Translations under genes and position numbers: made by a program
Notes under the pieces: model-generated
The model's database searches: none
What the model was told of the DNA's origin: nothing
What the model saw: the letters and a program-made list of their open reading frames with translations, nothing else
Part shown: one piece after another, positions 1 through 8,387 of the stretch
Layout: the number at the start of each line of letters is the position of its first letter
Position numbering within the stretch: the first letter of the stretch is position 1
Virus record (IMG/VR): IMGVR_UViG_3300025133_003555
Coordinates: 1-23,312 of that record
Strand: one strand, 5' to 3'
Source of the DNA: a virus
Length of the DNA stretch: 23,312 bases

Positions 1-756
1 ACAATGCCCGAAAACATAGGTGTTGTTAGCATACGCAGCGACTTCTGCCTGATGCCCGTTTAGACGCTGCCTTGTATAGTTACCTGAGGTTGTGTCACCG
101 TTTAACCTGAATGATACTTCTTCAATATCAGAAGAATGAGTTGACCTTAGGTTTCCTATTACTACTAAGTCTCCATCGGCAGCAGATATACCAGAGTGGT
201 CGAAGCTACCAGCACTAGTCAAAATATCTTCATCAACGATATATGACTCATCAACAACAGCTAACTCAACATAAGAATTAGCAGCAAGTCCGTCCCCTGC
301 GTTTGCCACAAACGTGACGCTAGTAATTGCATCGGTGTCAGCCCACCGCCCTGTTGTTAGCCATAAGCCGTAGTCGTGGTCAACTCCACCAAGACCTATA
401 ACATTCTTATCTGAGTTTGTAGTGAAAGCGTCTGGAACAAGCCATTCGCCCCCACCGAACTCGTTAGACTCATCATCTATCTTGCAAAGCCACAAGGCAG
501 TCTCAGCACTTGTTGTGTGTGTGTAGGCTTCAGTAGTGTTTGTCCCTTGAATTGATTGCTTCCAATAACTACTTCCGCTGTCTGAATTGAAGCGCAAATA
601 GATACCGTCATCTTGGCTGTCGTGTTGTGCGTTGACACGAATAACTAAATGACGCGCTGTAAATGACAACAAAGATGTATCAACTGAAAGAGTCGTAGTG
701 CCAGCAGCACTCCCTAGCGTTTCTTTAGCTATGGTCGTTGTTGGTATACCAAGCAT
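1..756 (-). CDS. Partial tail-associated protein with duplicated beta domain (3' end outside window)
   Basis: An open frame of 252 codons starts with ATG at 756 and has no stop before the left window edge, so the C-terminus is missing. The start directly abuts the TAA of the 82-residue gene upstream. The product is rich in Ser, Thr, Gly, Asp and beta-branched residues, with no membrane segment or signal peptide. It appears to contain two related units: residues about 37-90 (HLVIRVNAQ...YLRFNSDSGSSYWKQSIQG) and about 192-245 (DLVVIGNLR...SFRLNGDTTSGNYTRQRLNG), which share an LVI/LVV strand, a D-rich turn, an R-F/L-N-x-D-(S/T)-x-SG motif and an aromatic/Gly ending. Similar R-F-N-G-D-S-G units are, from memory, frequent in marine phage structural proteins near tail fibres. 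A role as a fibre or tail accessory protein is inferred from this and its place after the fibre gene. Confidence 0.75.
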   Translation of the reverse strand, partial: MLGIPTTTIAKETLGSAAGTTTLSVDTSLLSFTARHLVIRVNAQHDSQDDGIYLRFNSDSGSSYWKQSIQGTNTTEAYTHTTSAETALWLCKIDDESNEFGGGEWLVPDAFTTNSDKNVIGLGGVDHDYGLWLTTGRWADTDAITSVTFVANAGDGLAANSYVELAVVDESYIVDEDILTSAGSFDHSGISAADGDLVVIGNLRSTHSSDIEEVSFRLNGDTTSGNYTRQRLNGHQAEVAAYANNTYVFGHC

Positions 757-1005
757 TTAAGCCTCGAATGTGTGACTGCCACCCGCAACTATAAGCCGAC
801 CTGCGCCACCTGTTTTTATTGCGCCAGATGCATCAAGGATAACGTAGGTCAGCACAGCCTTGAAGTTGTTAGCTACATCGTCCCAAGTGAACTGCCCGTT
901 GCTGTCCGTTGTCTTGATGCCAGAGCCAGAGTCACCGTGTACCAGCGTCCAGCCAGCACCTACGGCAGCATCGTTCTGAGTTATTGTTCCGGTTATAGTT
1001 GCCAT
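757..1005 (-). CDS. Small beta-sandwich-like structural protein (82 aa)
   Basis: An 82-residue protein starting with ATG at 1005, preceded by an AAGG Shine-Dalgarno-like sequence and five bases after the fibre gene stop. The sequence begins ATITGTITQND and continues through GWTLVHGDSG, a TTDSNGQFTWDDVA segment and a C-terminal GRLIVAGGSHTFEA. The TTD-x-NG-x-F-x-W/F pattern is typical of transthyretin-like or carboxypeptidase-regulatory-like beta-sandwich folds, here as a single stand-alone domain. There are no cysteines and no membrane segments. The position between the fibre gene and a further tail-type protein suggests a small fibre accessory, fibre tip or chaperone, but that is inference. 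The fold call is from motif shape only. Confidence 0.7.
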   Translation of the reverse strand: MATITGTITQNDAAVGAGWTLVHGDSGSGIKTTDSNGQFTWDDVANNFKAVLTYVILDASGAIKTGGAGRLIVAGGSHTFEA

Positions 1006-1010
1006 ATACC

Positions 1011-2786
1011 TTATCCAGTATGTTCGATTGTTGTTAAGCAGGGCTGTACGAAGATTAAATCTTCAGCAATAGAGTGACCGACAATCTGTACAACATCGTC
1101 TTCCCCTGACGGAGCGGTAGTTGTCAACGCCCCTGCTGTACCCGACGCATAAACAGGTGCGCCAGCAGCCCCAAAATCTGTAAATGAGTCGTGCCTTATT
1201 AGACCAAGCATCATTACTTCAATGTCTGCGTCAGCAGATACATCGGAAGTGTTCATTGTTACTCCAATACAAGGCATGGTTGCTATTGCGTTGGCATTAC
1301 ATTCCTGAACTTCATTGTTACCGTCTATATAAACTGGACTGAACGGAGTTACAGTAGCCCCTGCCCTAAAGGTAAATATAATCCCCTGCCCATCATCGTT
1401 GTCGATGCTGTTATCCACACCTATTTGATCTGTGAACTTAACGCTTGAGTTTTCAGGCAGCTTCAAGTATTTGTGAGAGGCTAGAGTTACGTCATCTGAC
1501 GGAGCAAAAGTGGTAGACACCAACGCAGCAAACGTACCAGCAGCAGCATCGTTGGCTCCTATAACCGCACCGTCAATAGCACCGCCATCAATGTTGATTG
1601 CATCTAAAGCAGCACTTTCAATGAAGTTTGCCCTAGTCATCTTCTTGAGAGTGCCATCTGCACCATCATCTACCACAACAAGATCAGCGTCAGCAATCGT
1701 AGTTGAAGCACCTAAATTCTGAATATCAAGCGTAAGCACACCACTGGAATCAGACAGTCCTGTAGACGCTACTGTTCCTGCGTTTACTCCCGCAAGGTAA
1801 GTTGTGAGAGTGTCTAAGCCAACCTTCTTTAGTACCCCACCGTCATCGTAAAGAAGTTCGTCTGCTGCTGCCAAGCCAGAAGTAATTTCTGTTTGCCCTG
1901 AGATTACATTAGTGTTCAACATCGAGCCTTCAACAGCATTAGCCTGAATAGTTCCTGCTCCGGTTACATTTCCTGCTCCAGTAAAAGATGCTGAAGTCCA
2001 AGCAACATCACCTGTCATGGAAATAGTTCGACCCGTTGCTAGGGCTGTCGCTGTGTCAGCATTACCTGTTACATCGCCTGTTATATCGCCAACAAAAGCA
2101 GTAGACGTAATACTAGTCGCACCAGTTACTACACCAGCATCAATACTGATTGTTCCATCAAGAAGAATTGCAGAACCCGATGCTGGCTCAATGTTGATAG
2201 CAGCACCAGAGTCTAGTGTCAGAACCCCTGCTGAATCTATGTCAACAGTTCCATCTGCTGTTATCTGGATATTTGCAGCAGCAGCAGCGTTATCAGTAGT
2301 TACAAGAGAGAAAGCACCGTTGGTTGCAGCAGTCATTACTACTGTGTCATCGGTACTTGGAGTAAAGGTTAGAACCCCGCCATCTAGTGTCGTACTGGTG
2401 TCTAGCACAATAGCAGAGCCACTAGCAGGAGTTATTGATAATGAACCAGCAGTTGTTGAAATAGTTCCCGCATCTGTGAGAGTAATGTCACCTTCAAGGA
2501 ACAAGTCCTGCCATGCTGCTGAAGCAGAACCTAAATCATAAGTGTCATCGCTTGCCGGAATAAGATGTCCTGTCGGAGTCCAAGTAGTGTCCCAAGCAGG
2601 AATACCGCCTGTAACTGTGAGAACTGCTCCTGTTGAACCTATCCCCAACCTTGTAAGCTGCGAAGTTGAAGAGGCATAGATGATGTCACCTATCGCCTGA
2701 GAGTCCAGTACGTGTCCGCCTACCGATTCAAACTCTGTTTGAGTTAGTTCGGAGCCTACTGTTTTATGTTTGAATTCGTTAGCCAT
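1011..2786 (-). CDS. Tail fibre protein (591 aa)
   Basis: The 591-residue product has the composition of a trimeric phage fibre: very rich in Ala, Gly, Thr, Ser and Asp, almost no Cys, and long runs of short beta repeats. The N-terminal segment (GDIIYASSTSQLTRLGIG, residues 33-50, then TGAVLTVTGGIPAW) is a motif recalled from many marine phage fibres. The shaft carries near repeats: PASGSAIVLD at about 120-129 and PASGSAILLD at 201-210, and two units containing DDGG-VLKK (about 314-321) and DDGADGTLKK (about 373-382). Residues about 480-591 look like a separate C-terminal module (PVYIDGNNEVQ, ATMPCIGVT, GLIRHDSF, TTTAPSGEDDVVQIVGHS), probably the receptor-contact or tip domain. ATG at 2786 is preceded by AAGGAAG. 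It follows the nozzle candidate, as in short-tailed phages. Confidence 0.9.
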   Translation of the reverse strand: MANEFKHKTVGSELTQTEFESVGGHVLDSQAIGDIIYASSTSQLTRLGIGSTGAVLTVTGGIPAWDTTWTPTGHLIPASDDTYDLGSASAAWQDLFLEGDITLTDAGTISTTAGSLSITPASGSAIVLDTSTTLDGGVLTFTPSTDDTVVMTAATNGAFSLVTTDNAAAAANIQITADGTVDIDSAGVLTLDSGAAINIEPASGSAILLDGTISIDAGVVTGATSITSTAFVGDITGDVTGNADTATALATGRTISMTGDVAWTSASFTGAGNVTGAGTIQANAVEGSMLNTNVISGQTEITSGLAAADELLYDDGGVLKKVGLDTLTTYLAGVNAGTVASTGLSDSSGVLTLDIQNLGASTTIADADLVVVDDGADGTLKKMTRANFIESAALDAINIDGGAIDGAVIGANDAAAGTFAALVSTTFAPSDDVTLASHKYLKLPENSSVKFTDQIGVDNSIDNDDGQGIIFTFRAGATVTPFSPVYIDGNNEVQECNANAIATMPCIGVTMNTSDVSADADIEVMMLGLIRHDSFTDFGAAGAPVYASGTAGALTTTAPSGEDDVVQIVGHSIAEDLIFVQPCLTTIEHTG

Positions 2787-2795
2787 ACCGCTTCC

Positions 2796-5267
2796 TTAGC
2801 TGGTTAAAACCTCTGTGAACTCTAAGTCAAATACCCTAACTTGGTCAATCGGAGTACCCCTCAAAGGGTCTACTCTTCCAGATATAGTCCGGTCTAAATA
2901 TTTTAGCGTAGCGTTCAAACTTTCCCCATCAGGCGTGACAAGCTGAACAAACGGCTGCTGCCTTAGAGTTGTCAACTTACTAATATCCGCAGACTTGAGG
3001 GTAGTCTGTGGAACACGTCTCAATTGTAATGTCCGCCTATCCCCTAAACGAACTGATGCCCTAAATCTTCGCACGTCTGTTTGATTCCATACAGTATTTA
3101 GAACTATTGAAGTAACTGTTGGCGGGTCGTCACTGTGAGAATCTGAAGTAAAGCTAATCCTAAATCTTATTCTTTTGAAAGTTACAGGAGTAGAAGTGAC
3201 AGATGCTTTTGCTTCTTGTGGAGATGTATCAAACACTCCATCGTCACCCCAAAGTGTCCATCCGCTTCCGTCGTCATCTGTTGCATCATCTTTTTTGTAA
3301 TAAACAGTGACGTATTTTGTTCCAGCAGAAAAGTTTCGAGACCCTATAGTTAATTTGCTTGCAGCTTTTTCGACATCGGGGTAATTGAAATCAATCCACG
3401 GAGTATAGAACTCTCCAGTTTTTCTAACTGCAATACCTGAAGAACGTCGCGGGTTTTCATTGTCTCGTGGAAGTTTTAGTCTGTAGATTCTAGGGACGTC
3501 TTCATCTGAAGCATCAATGTTGTTATCCGTAAATGACCCCATTGCAAACAAAGATGAATTAATCCCATCATCAAACCTACCTATCTGGTCAATTTGAGAC
3601 AGTGTAAACGCACTAATCGTATGAACAATAACGTCTCTATCAAAGTCTGCAGCGTCTTCAGGTTTCTGACTTTTGATGGTAAGCAGTCTTACCGTAGTTG
3701 AAATACCAGCAGTGCTAAAGCTGAAAGGAAATGTATAAGGAAATGAACTCAAGGTACTTGCAGCATTATCAGCAAGCGCAATGAATACGTTAGACCTGTC
3801 CTGCGCTATTGCAGATACCTCACCACCAAATCCCTTGAACGCCGACGCTGTAAAGATATGCGTCAACTCGCTCCAGTCATGTATTGGTGGCTGACCTGTT
3901 GGAGATATACGCCAGAAAGTCTGCTGACCACCTGATGCCCATATAGCACCACCACGTCCTATTGCCCGGCGGAAGTTGTTAGCTGACGGGAAGAAATTAG
4001 AATCAGGCTCAATATCTCTGAACCTATTAATACGCCTGTCGTAAACATATAAGCCGTCTTCTCTACCAACATAAGCTGTACCTGCACCGGAAACTAAACT
4101 AGTAGTAGCCCTGTCAGGGTCTCCTACCTGTATTTCAGCACCCCAGTTAACAGTGTTGGATGGGTCTACTGTAAGTGATGCTTGATTGGCGCGAGTCTTC
4201 ATTAAAGCCCAATCACCACGGACATTTAAAACACGCGCCAATTTGTTTGCAATACGTGCATTACCTGAATTAATTGTTGGGTTAGAGAACGTGGCTCCGT
4301 CACCACTTAGAAGATAGTTAGTAGAGTCACCTCTGCCCACAATTAAATTGCCCCCGTAATTTTCAAGGGCTGTAATTTCGTATGCGCTATCAAGATATAC
4401 AGGCAACCATGCGTCGTGAGTTTCATTCCATTTGATTACAGAACGACCCATTGAAGCATAATAACTACCTTCAAACTCTATTGGCCTTGAGTTAAAAGTA
4501 CTTCCACCTGAAAGAACTATTGCAACGTCATCAATTCTAAAGACGTCTGAATTTGTAGAAAGAGTAAAAGTAAATTGAACTGCAGACGTACTACCGTTAA
4601 GAGTTCTTGTTGCTTTAAGAAGAGTCCAGTCAGTAGACGTAGAAGTAGAACTATCTGTGCTTCCTACCCCATCTGCAATCGTAGCCTTAATGCTTCCTGA
4701 ACCAGACACGCGTTTTGCATAAGCAACAAGAGTCATTTCTCTGCTAGCAAGAACCGAATCTGTTCCAAGATAATTTTGAGTACAAGTTCCGCTTGAAGAA
4801 GTAGCAGTGATTTGTAAAGAGTAAGCCCCTGATCTTGCATCTGTATTTACAGCAACAGAAGTATTAGACCCATTAGTCCACCCAGTTGTTTCACCTGTTT
4901 CAAATCTTCCGTTTTGAACAATAGCGTCTACTTCGTACTCTTGATAAGACGGAACTAACTCACCATCAAACATGGCAAGTATTCCATCGGTGTATCCATA
5001 CTTAGGAAAATTTACAAGGTCTGTAAAGCGTGACGCACCAAAACCAAGATGCCAGTCGCTTTGAGAAACAACACGACCGAACTCAGGAGATTGAGCAGCA
5101 TAGTTTACGTCCCCCTGTGGCTGCGGAGGAGGCGTTGGAGAGATGATTTCTTCCTCCCATCCACCGGGACGGTTTGGAGCGTCTCTCCAGAGAGACAGTC
5201 GCACCTTGTTAGTGCTGCCATCAGCATTAGCTACGGTTATATCTGCGTTTTTACCTGCTGTAGACAT
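2796..5267 (-). CDS. Tail tube/nozzle protein candidate with beta-propeller and carbohydrate-binding-like insertion (823 aa)
   Basis: This large beta-rich protein follows the adaptor candidate with a one-base stop/start overlap (TAATG). Residues 1-110 form an N-terminal region with a proline stretch (SPTPPPQPQGD, 43-53). Residues about 115-255 look like a carbohydrate-binding-module jelly roll: QNGRFETGETTGW at the start, SGAYSLQI, then STDWTLLKATRTL and DVFRIDDVAI near the end. From about 260 to 570 there are repeated blade-like segments (YASMGRSVIKWNETHDAWLPV, GGAIWASGGQQTFWRIS, EVSAIAQDRSNVFIALADN) consistent with a beta-propeller, as in short-tail nozzle proteins such as T7 gp12. The C-terminal part (about 630-823) is beta-rich with basic segments (RLGDRRTLQLRRV). 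The role is inferred from position and architecture; a baseplate or spike-associated protein is the main alternative. Confidence 0.8.
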   Translation of the reverse strand: MSTAGKNADITVANADGSTNKVRLSLWRDAPNRPGGWEEEIISPTPPPQPQGDVNYAAQSPEFGRVVSQSDWHLGFGASRFTDLVNFPKYGYTDGILAMFDGELVPSYQEYEVDAIVQNGRFETGETTGWTNGSNTSVAVNTDARSGAYSLQITATSSSGTCTQNYLGTDSVLASREMTLVAYAKRVSGSGSIKATIADGVGSTDSSTSTSTDWTLLKATRTLNGSTSAVQFTFTLSTNSDVFRIDDVAIVLSGGSTFNSRPIEFEGSYYASMGRSVIKWNETHDAWLPVYLDSAYEITALENYGGNLIVGRGDSTNYLLSGDGATFSNPTINSGNARIANKLARVLNVRGDWALMKTRANQASLTVDPSNTVNWGAEIQVGDPDRATTSLVSGAGTAYVGREDGLYVYDRRINRFRDIEPDSNFFPSANNFRRAIGRGGAIWASGGQQTFWRISPTGQPPIHDWSELTHIFTASAFKGFGGEVSAIAQDRSNVFIALADNAASTLSSFPYTFPFSFSTAGISTTVRLLTIKSQKPEDAADFDRDVIVHTISAFTLSQIDQIGRFDDGINSSLFAMGSFTDNNIDASDEDVPRIYRLKLPRDNENPRRSSGIAVRKTGEFYTPWIDFNYPDVEKAASKLTIGSRNFSAGTKYVTVYYKKDDATDDDGSGWTLWGDDGVFDTSPQEAKASVTSTPVTFKRIRFRISFTSDSHSDDPPTVTSIVLNTVWNQTDVRRFRASVRLGDRRTLQLRRVPQTTLKSADISKLTTLRQQPFVQLVTPDGESLNATLKYLDRTISGRVDPLRGTPIDQVRVFDLEFTEVLTS

Positions 5268-6562
5268 TAATACGCTGGAACCTTATACATAGACATAGCT
5301 GACATTGCGCCAGCACCTTCATCAACACGATTCTTGTAATGCCTCCACCTGCGCTGTGCAGCGTTAAGACCTTCTTCAGTAAATTGGTCAATATCACCCT
5401 GAAGGAAACTTGTAGCAGCATAGGCATATAACCTTTGTAACTGCTGACCGTCTATTTCTATAGTGTCACTGCCTGAGGAGACACTAGACAGCAGTCCCAT
5501 TCCGACAATTACAAGTTGCTTAGATTCTGGAATAGTATGAGGAATAATAATGTCGTCACCTTCCTCACGCCAATTAGAAACAGGCTGTGCATGTGACCTT
5601 GGAGATTCAGATTGACCTGCTACTGCTATCAGTTCGTCTGCGTATATAACAAGAGCAGTGCCTGATGTAACGTGTACTCCAACTTGAACAGAAGAAGACA
5701 CGTCTCCTAAATTAGTGGAGACCGTTAGACGTTCCCACCCGCTTCCGTTATGAGTAGAACCCGTAACTGCAGTTCCGCTATCAACGCTTATTGCAGCAGA
5801 TACACGGGAAGCAGTCTTGCAGTAAACCCAAACAGATACGTTTAGTTCTTCACCGTCATACGCAGTAGGACTAGCAAACGTCATGTAAGCAGTTCCTATA
5901 CTAGACGCACCGACAACCATCTTTCCTGATTGTTGTCCTGCAAAGACCATATAGTTATCAGGCGAAGTCGTTTCTTCTTCTGCGGTCAGCGTAATATTGC
6001 TTGTCGACCAATCAGTTGTTACCGTGCTGTTCTCAAAGTCACAGTTCAAAGTTCCAACTATATTGTCGCCATAACTTGCAGCATCTATTCGTTCTTCAAC
6101 ATATATTTTTCTAACGAAACCCTGCTGAATACTTGTTGGGCGAGCATAGTTACGCTGCTCCGGGTGTCCGGTGTGAGTTCTGTCTTGAATCTTTTTGTAA
6201 AGAGAAGGGAACGCTTCCTGACGAGCATCGTTCAAATGGTCAATAAGAATTGCAGGGTCGTACCTATACAACTCAAAGTTTTTGGAACCAGATTCTGCAG
6301 CAAGACTTACTCCTCTAAGGTCTAACGCACCTGTAGAGCCAGTGTGGTCTAAGACGCTGCGAGTAGTGCCGTCATTTTCTGTCCCAACAATTCGAGCAAA
6401 AGTATCGTTTAAGGTGTCATCGTCTTCAAAATACGCAGTGAGACCTGTAGATACTAAAGCCGTACTTGTTGTGATATTTGTAGTGGTAGCAAAGCTACCT
6501 ATGTACGCCCCCATATAACGAGCAAACTGGGGGAGCATTGTATTCAGCGTAGTTGTGGTCAT
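5267..6562 (-). CDS. Head-tail adaptor/tail tube A-like candidate with inserted carbohydrate-binding-like domain (431 aa)
   Basis: The ends of the protein are helical and adaptor-like: residues about 98-160 (YRYDPAILIDHLNDARQEAFPSL, then RKIYVEERID) and about 325-431 (EGDDIIIPH, QLQRLYAYAATSFLQ, AAQRRWRHYKNRV). This resembles the helical-bundle tail tubular A/gp11 type. Between them, residues about 170-315 form a separate beta domain beginning TLNCDFENSTVTTDWSTS, with MVFAGQQSGKMVV, ELNVSVWVYCKT, SGWERLTVST and LVIYADELIAV, the order expected of a CBM4/9-like jelly roll. The start ATG at 6562 overlaps the preceding TAA by one base, and its own stop overlaps the start of the nozzle gene. Function is inferred from order (adaptor before nozzle before fibre). 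Confidence 0.75.
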   Translation of the reverse strand: MTTTTLNTMLPQFARYMGAYIGSFATTTNITTSTALVSTGLTAYFEDDDTLNDTFARIVGTENDGTTRSVLDHTGSTGALDLRGVSLAAESGSKNFELYRYDPAILIDHLNDARQEAFPSLYKKIQDRTHTGHPEQRNYARPTSIQQGFVRKIYVEERIDAASYGDNIVGTLNCDFENSTVTTDWSTSNITLTAEEETTSPDNYMVFAGQQSGKMVVGASSIGTAYMTFASPTAYDGEELNVSVWVYCKTASRVSAAISVDSGTAVTGSTHNGSGWERLTVSTNLGDVSSSVQVGVHVTSGTALVIYADELIAVAGQSESPRSHAQPVSNWREEGDDIIIPHTIPESKQLVIVGMGLLSSVSSGSDTIEIDGQQLQRLYAYAATSFLQGDIDQFTEEGLNAAQRRWRHYKNRVDEGAGAMSAMSMYKVPAY

Positions 6563-7038
6563 TACTCATCTTTCTGACGCTGTCTATCTTGATAACGCTC
6601 ATACATATTGCCGACTTCAGCGTCGGTCATTACTTTATTATGTGTTGAAAGAAGACCTGAATTATCTTCTTTTAAGTAACTAATTTCCCATACTCCGCTA
6701 GCAGGGTCGTAGACCATGTTAGCAGCAGGGATTTTCGACATTATCTTTTGATTACGAACTTTCGCCCTGCGAACACCCTGATCTTGGTCAGCTTGTTCAC
6801 GAGCAGTCTCGTAAGCCCTGTCACCAGCCTTTGTGTCAGTAGACACTCTGGCAACTGTATCTGCTGTCATAAGGGCAAGAGATTCCTGATCTCCATATCC
6901 CAACATACCGTCTGGCACAATTACAGTACCGTCAATACGTGTGCCGTGTTTAGTAACAATACCGCCGGGGGCTTCAGCTTCCGCCCAGCTAATTTCAGGC
7001 TTGGTCTTATTGATAATTTTGTCGCTTGCCTTAGCCAA
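6562..7038 (-). CDS. Uncharacterised phage protein, TTG start (158 aa)
   Basis: I do not recognise the family. The frame overlaps the 3' end of the 276-residue gene by 8 bases and starts with TTG at 7038 (TTG GCT AAG GCA); the next in-frame Met is around residue 45, which would lose a well-formed N-terminus. An AGGA sequence lies about 10 bases upstream of the TTG. The product is hydrophilic and charged: a Lys-rich start, a middle helix-prone stretch (TAREQADQDQGVRRAKVRNQKIMSKI, about residues 82-107, broken here only as a description of composition), a YDPASGVWEISYL strand pair, and a C-terminal RYQDRQRQKDE. No membrane segment. Placed just before the adaptor candidate, it may be a connector, a neck completion protein or an assembly factor; all are guesses. 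Confidence 0.75.
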   Translation of the reverse strand: MAKASDKIINKTKPEISWAEAEAPGGIVTKHGTRIDGTVIVPDGMLGYGDQESLALMTADTVARVSTDTKAGDRAYETAREQADQDQGVRRAKVRNQKIMSKIPAANMVYDPASGVWEISYLKEDNSGLLSTHNKVMTDAEVGNMYERYQDRQRQKDE

Positions 7039-7861
7039 CAGTACTTATTCCTGTTCCTGCGTTTGCAACTAAATCAGCAGTACCTGTATCAGTAACAAAC
7101 TCAATTGAGCCAAATCCACCAAATCCGCTGCGAGCCATTTGTTTCCAAGGGTGACCACCAACTACTACCGCACCGTATCTAACAGAACGGTTTAGTGGAT
7201 GGATTGAATTTAAAGTTGTGGAGGAATCTAAAGCAGCAGAAACTTTAAGACGAACCCAGTAAAGGCCAGTATTGAACACCTGACCAGTACCTGCAAATGT
7301 ACCGTTCCAACTTTTTTCTGTTTCAATAATACTTCTGAGAGTATTTGACTCCCAGTCAGAAGGCTCTGTCCACGTTACGCTTCCGTCCTGACCAAGGGCT
7401 GCACCACTATCCGCAGTGCCGTCTGTCTCGGAAATATCGCTCCATGCAGAGCCATCCCAATAATCTCCCGTCATCAACGACGATGTTCCGTTTACATTAT
7501 CTACATCAATAGCTAGCCCACGGATAGGAACTGCACACCCAACAAATAATGCGCCACCATTAGCAAGCGTGGCTTGAGAAGACATAGTTACATCTGTACC
7601 AGCGTCATCATCTTGAGCGTTTTCTGAATAGTCAGTCCAAGTTGCACCTGAATCCTGTGTACTAATAACACTAATCCAAGGGTTTATTGCAAACTGAACT
7701 ACGGTAGCACTGGAACCTGCATTGTGTGCTTCTAAACTTACGAACTGCGTATTGATAGGTAATCCCACCGTCTTTGCGGAGTTTGTAGCTGCAAGTCCGC
7801 CAGCGGTATAACCAGCACCACGAATTTCGTAGTTGACTGCTGGATTTGTTTGAGTAGGCAT
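7031..7861 (-). CDS. Beta-rich virion structural protein (276 aa)
   Basis: The product begins MPTQTNPAVNYEIRGAGYTA and is dominated by Ser, Thr, Gly, Ala and aromatic residues with no predicted helices or membrane spans. The middle shows the pattern YWDGSAWSDISETDGT followed by SVTWTEPSDWES and GLYWVRLKVSAAL, a W-containing beta arrangement that I recall from phage tail and neck proteins. The C-terminus is glycine-rich (SGFGGFGSIEF). The ATG at 7861 has an AAAGAGG Shine-Dalgarno-like sequence upstream, and a GC hairpin separates it from the preceding 137-residue gene. Its place between decoration-type proteins and the adaptor is compatible with a head-surface, neck or tail structural subunit. 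I cannot name a specific role. Confidence 0.8.
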   Translation of the reverse strand: MPTQTNPAVNYEIRGAGYTAGGLAATNSAKTVGLPINTQFVSLEAHNAGSSATVVQFAINPWISVISTQDSGATWTDYSENAQDDDAGTDVTMSSQATLANGGALFVGCAVPIRGLAIDVDNVNGTSSLMTGDYWDGSAWSDISETDGTADSGAALGQDGSVTWTEPSDWESNTLRSIIETEKSWNGTFAGTGQVFNTGLYWVRLKVSAALDSSTTLNSIHPLNRSVRYGAVVVGGHPWKQMARSGFGGFGSIEFVTDTGTADLVANAGTGISTVG

Positions 7862-7888
7862 CTATGACCTCTTTCTCTTGATTTATGC

Positions 7889-7907
7889 CGGGGGGACAAG
7901 CCCCCCG
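7889..7907 (-). terminator. GC hairpin between two structural genes (terminator or mRNA-stabilising stem)
   Basis: A perfect 7-bp stem (CGGGGGG with CCCCCCG) closed by a 5-base loop lies just after the stop of the 137-residue gene and before the Shine-Dalgarno sequence of the 276-residue gene. On the minus strand the stem is followed by GCATAAATC, not a U-tract, so it is either a weak or partial terminator, or a 3'-end-protecting hairpin. Confidence 0.55.
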
Positions 7908-7915
7908 ACCTATTA

Positions 7916-8329
7916 CTAACTGCTAACAATATACAGCGTAACTGCTGTTGATGACGTCCGTCTCCAAACTAGCACTGCTGCTTCATTAGTTAAAACAGTG
8001 TTTCCTGTATCAGCGACAGTCACTCCCGTACCACCAGCGAAGGTAGCTGTCTGGTCACCGTCGTTGATGTAGTAACTAGTGATGGACTCATTGTCTTTTC
8101 CCAGAGGGACGTTAGCGATAATGTTCGCTGCTGTATCTGTAGTGACTGTTCCACCGCTAGTAGCGGATGTGTGGACGTTGATACCCGCAAGAATGTCCGC
8201 TGCTGCCAGCGTCATGTTCTGCGAGTCGTCGTCTACAACTGTAAGAATTTCTGTGTTTCGACCTGAACGAGTCGTTACGGCAGCACTGCCGACAAATTCG
8301 ATTGGGTCTATTGCGTTCATCTTAGGCAT
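7916..8329 (-). CDS. Head decoration-type protein candidate (137 aa)
   Basis: A 137-residue, Thr/Ala/Val-rich beta protein with no Cys or membrane segment. It begins MPKMNAIDPIEFVGSAAV and has the pattern LTLAAADIL-type start of strands (residues about 38-47), then ANVPLGKDNES, YYINDGDQTATF, and a C-terminal AAVLVWRRTSSTAVTLYIVSS. This arrangement (polar turn, N-D-G turn, then a terminal hydrophobic strand pair) resembles small capsid decoration or fibre-trunk domains. The start ATG at 8329 is preceded by AAAGGAGG at ideal spacing, one of the strongest ribosome sites in the window, and the gene sits alone between two hairpins, suggesting a high, separately tuned output. It looks like a distant paralogue of the 107-residue neighbour. 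Confidence 0.75.
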   Translation of the reverse strand: MPKMNAIDPIEFVGSAAVTTRSGRNTEILTVVDDDSQNMTLAAADILAGINVHTSATSGGTVTTDTAANIIANVPLGKDNESITSYYINDGDQTATFAGGTGVTVADTGNTVLTNEAAVLVWRRTSSTAVTLYIVSS

Positions 8330-8334
8330 AACTG

Positions 8335-8342
8335 CCTCCTTT
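8335..8342 (-). promoter_or_regulatory. Strong Shine-Dalgarno for the 137-residue decoration candidate
   Basis: On the minus strand AAAGGAGG lies five bases before the ATG at 8329. It is close to a full anti-16S complement, unlike most starts in the window, which have only AAGG or less. This supports high translation of this small structural gene. Confidence 0.7.
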
Positions 8343-8387
8343 GGCGTACCGCTTATTTGAAACGCCCGCGCCTAGTAAAAGTAAGTT

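Noticed and set aside
2017-2541. 174-codon plus-strand frame inside the fibre gene
   Set aside because: The Val/Ala/Ser-rich sequence is the mirror of the repetitive fibre shaft on the opposite strand, and no ribosome site or gene order supports it.
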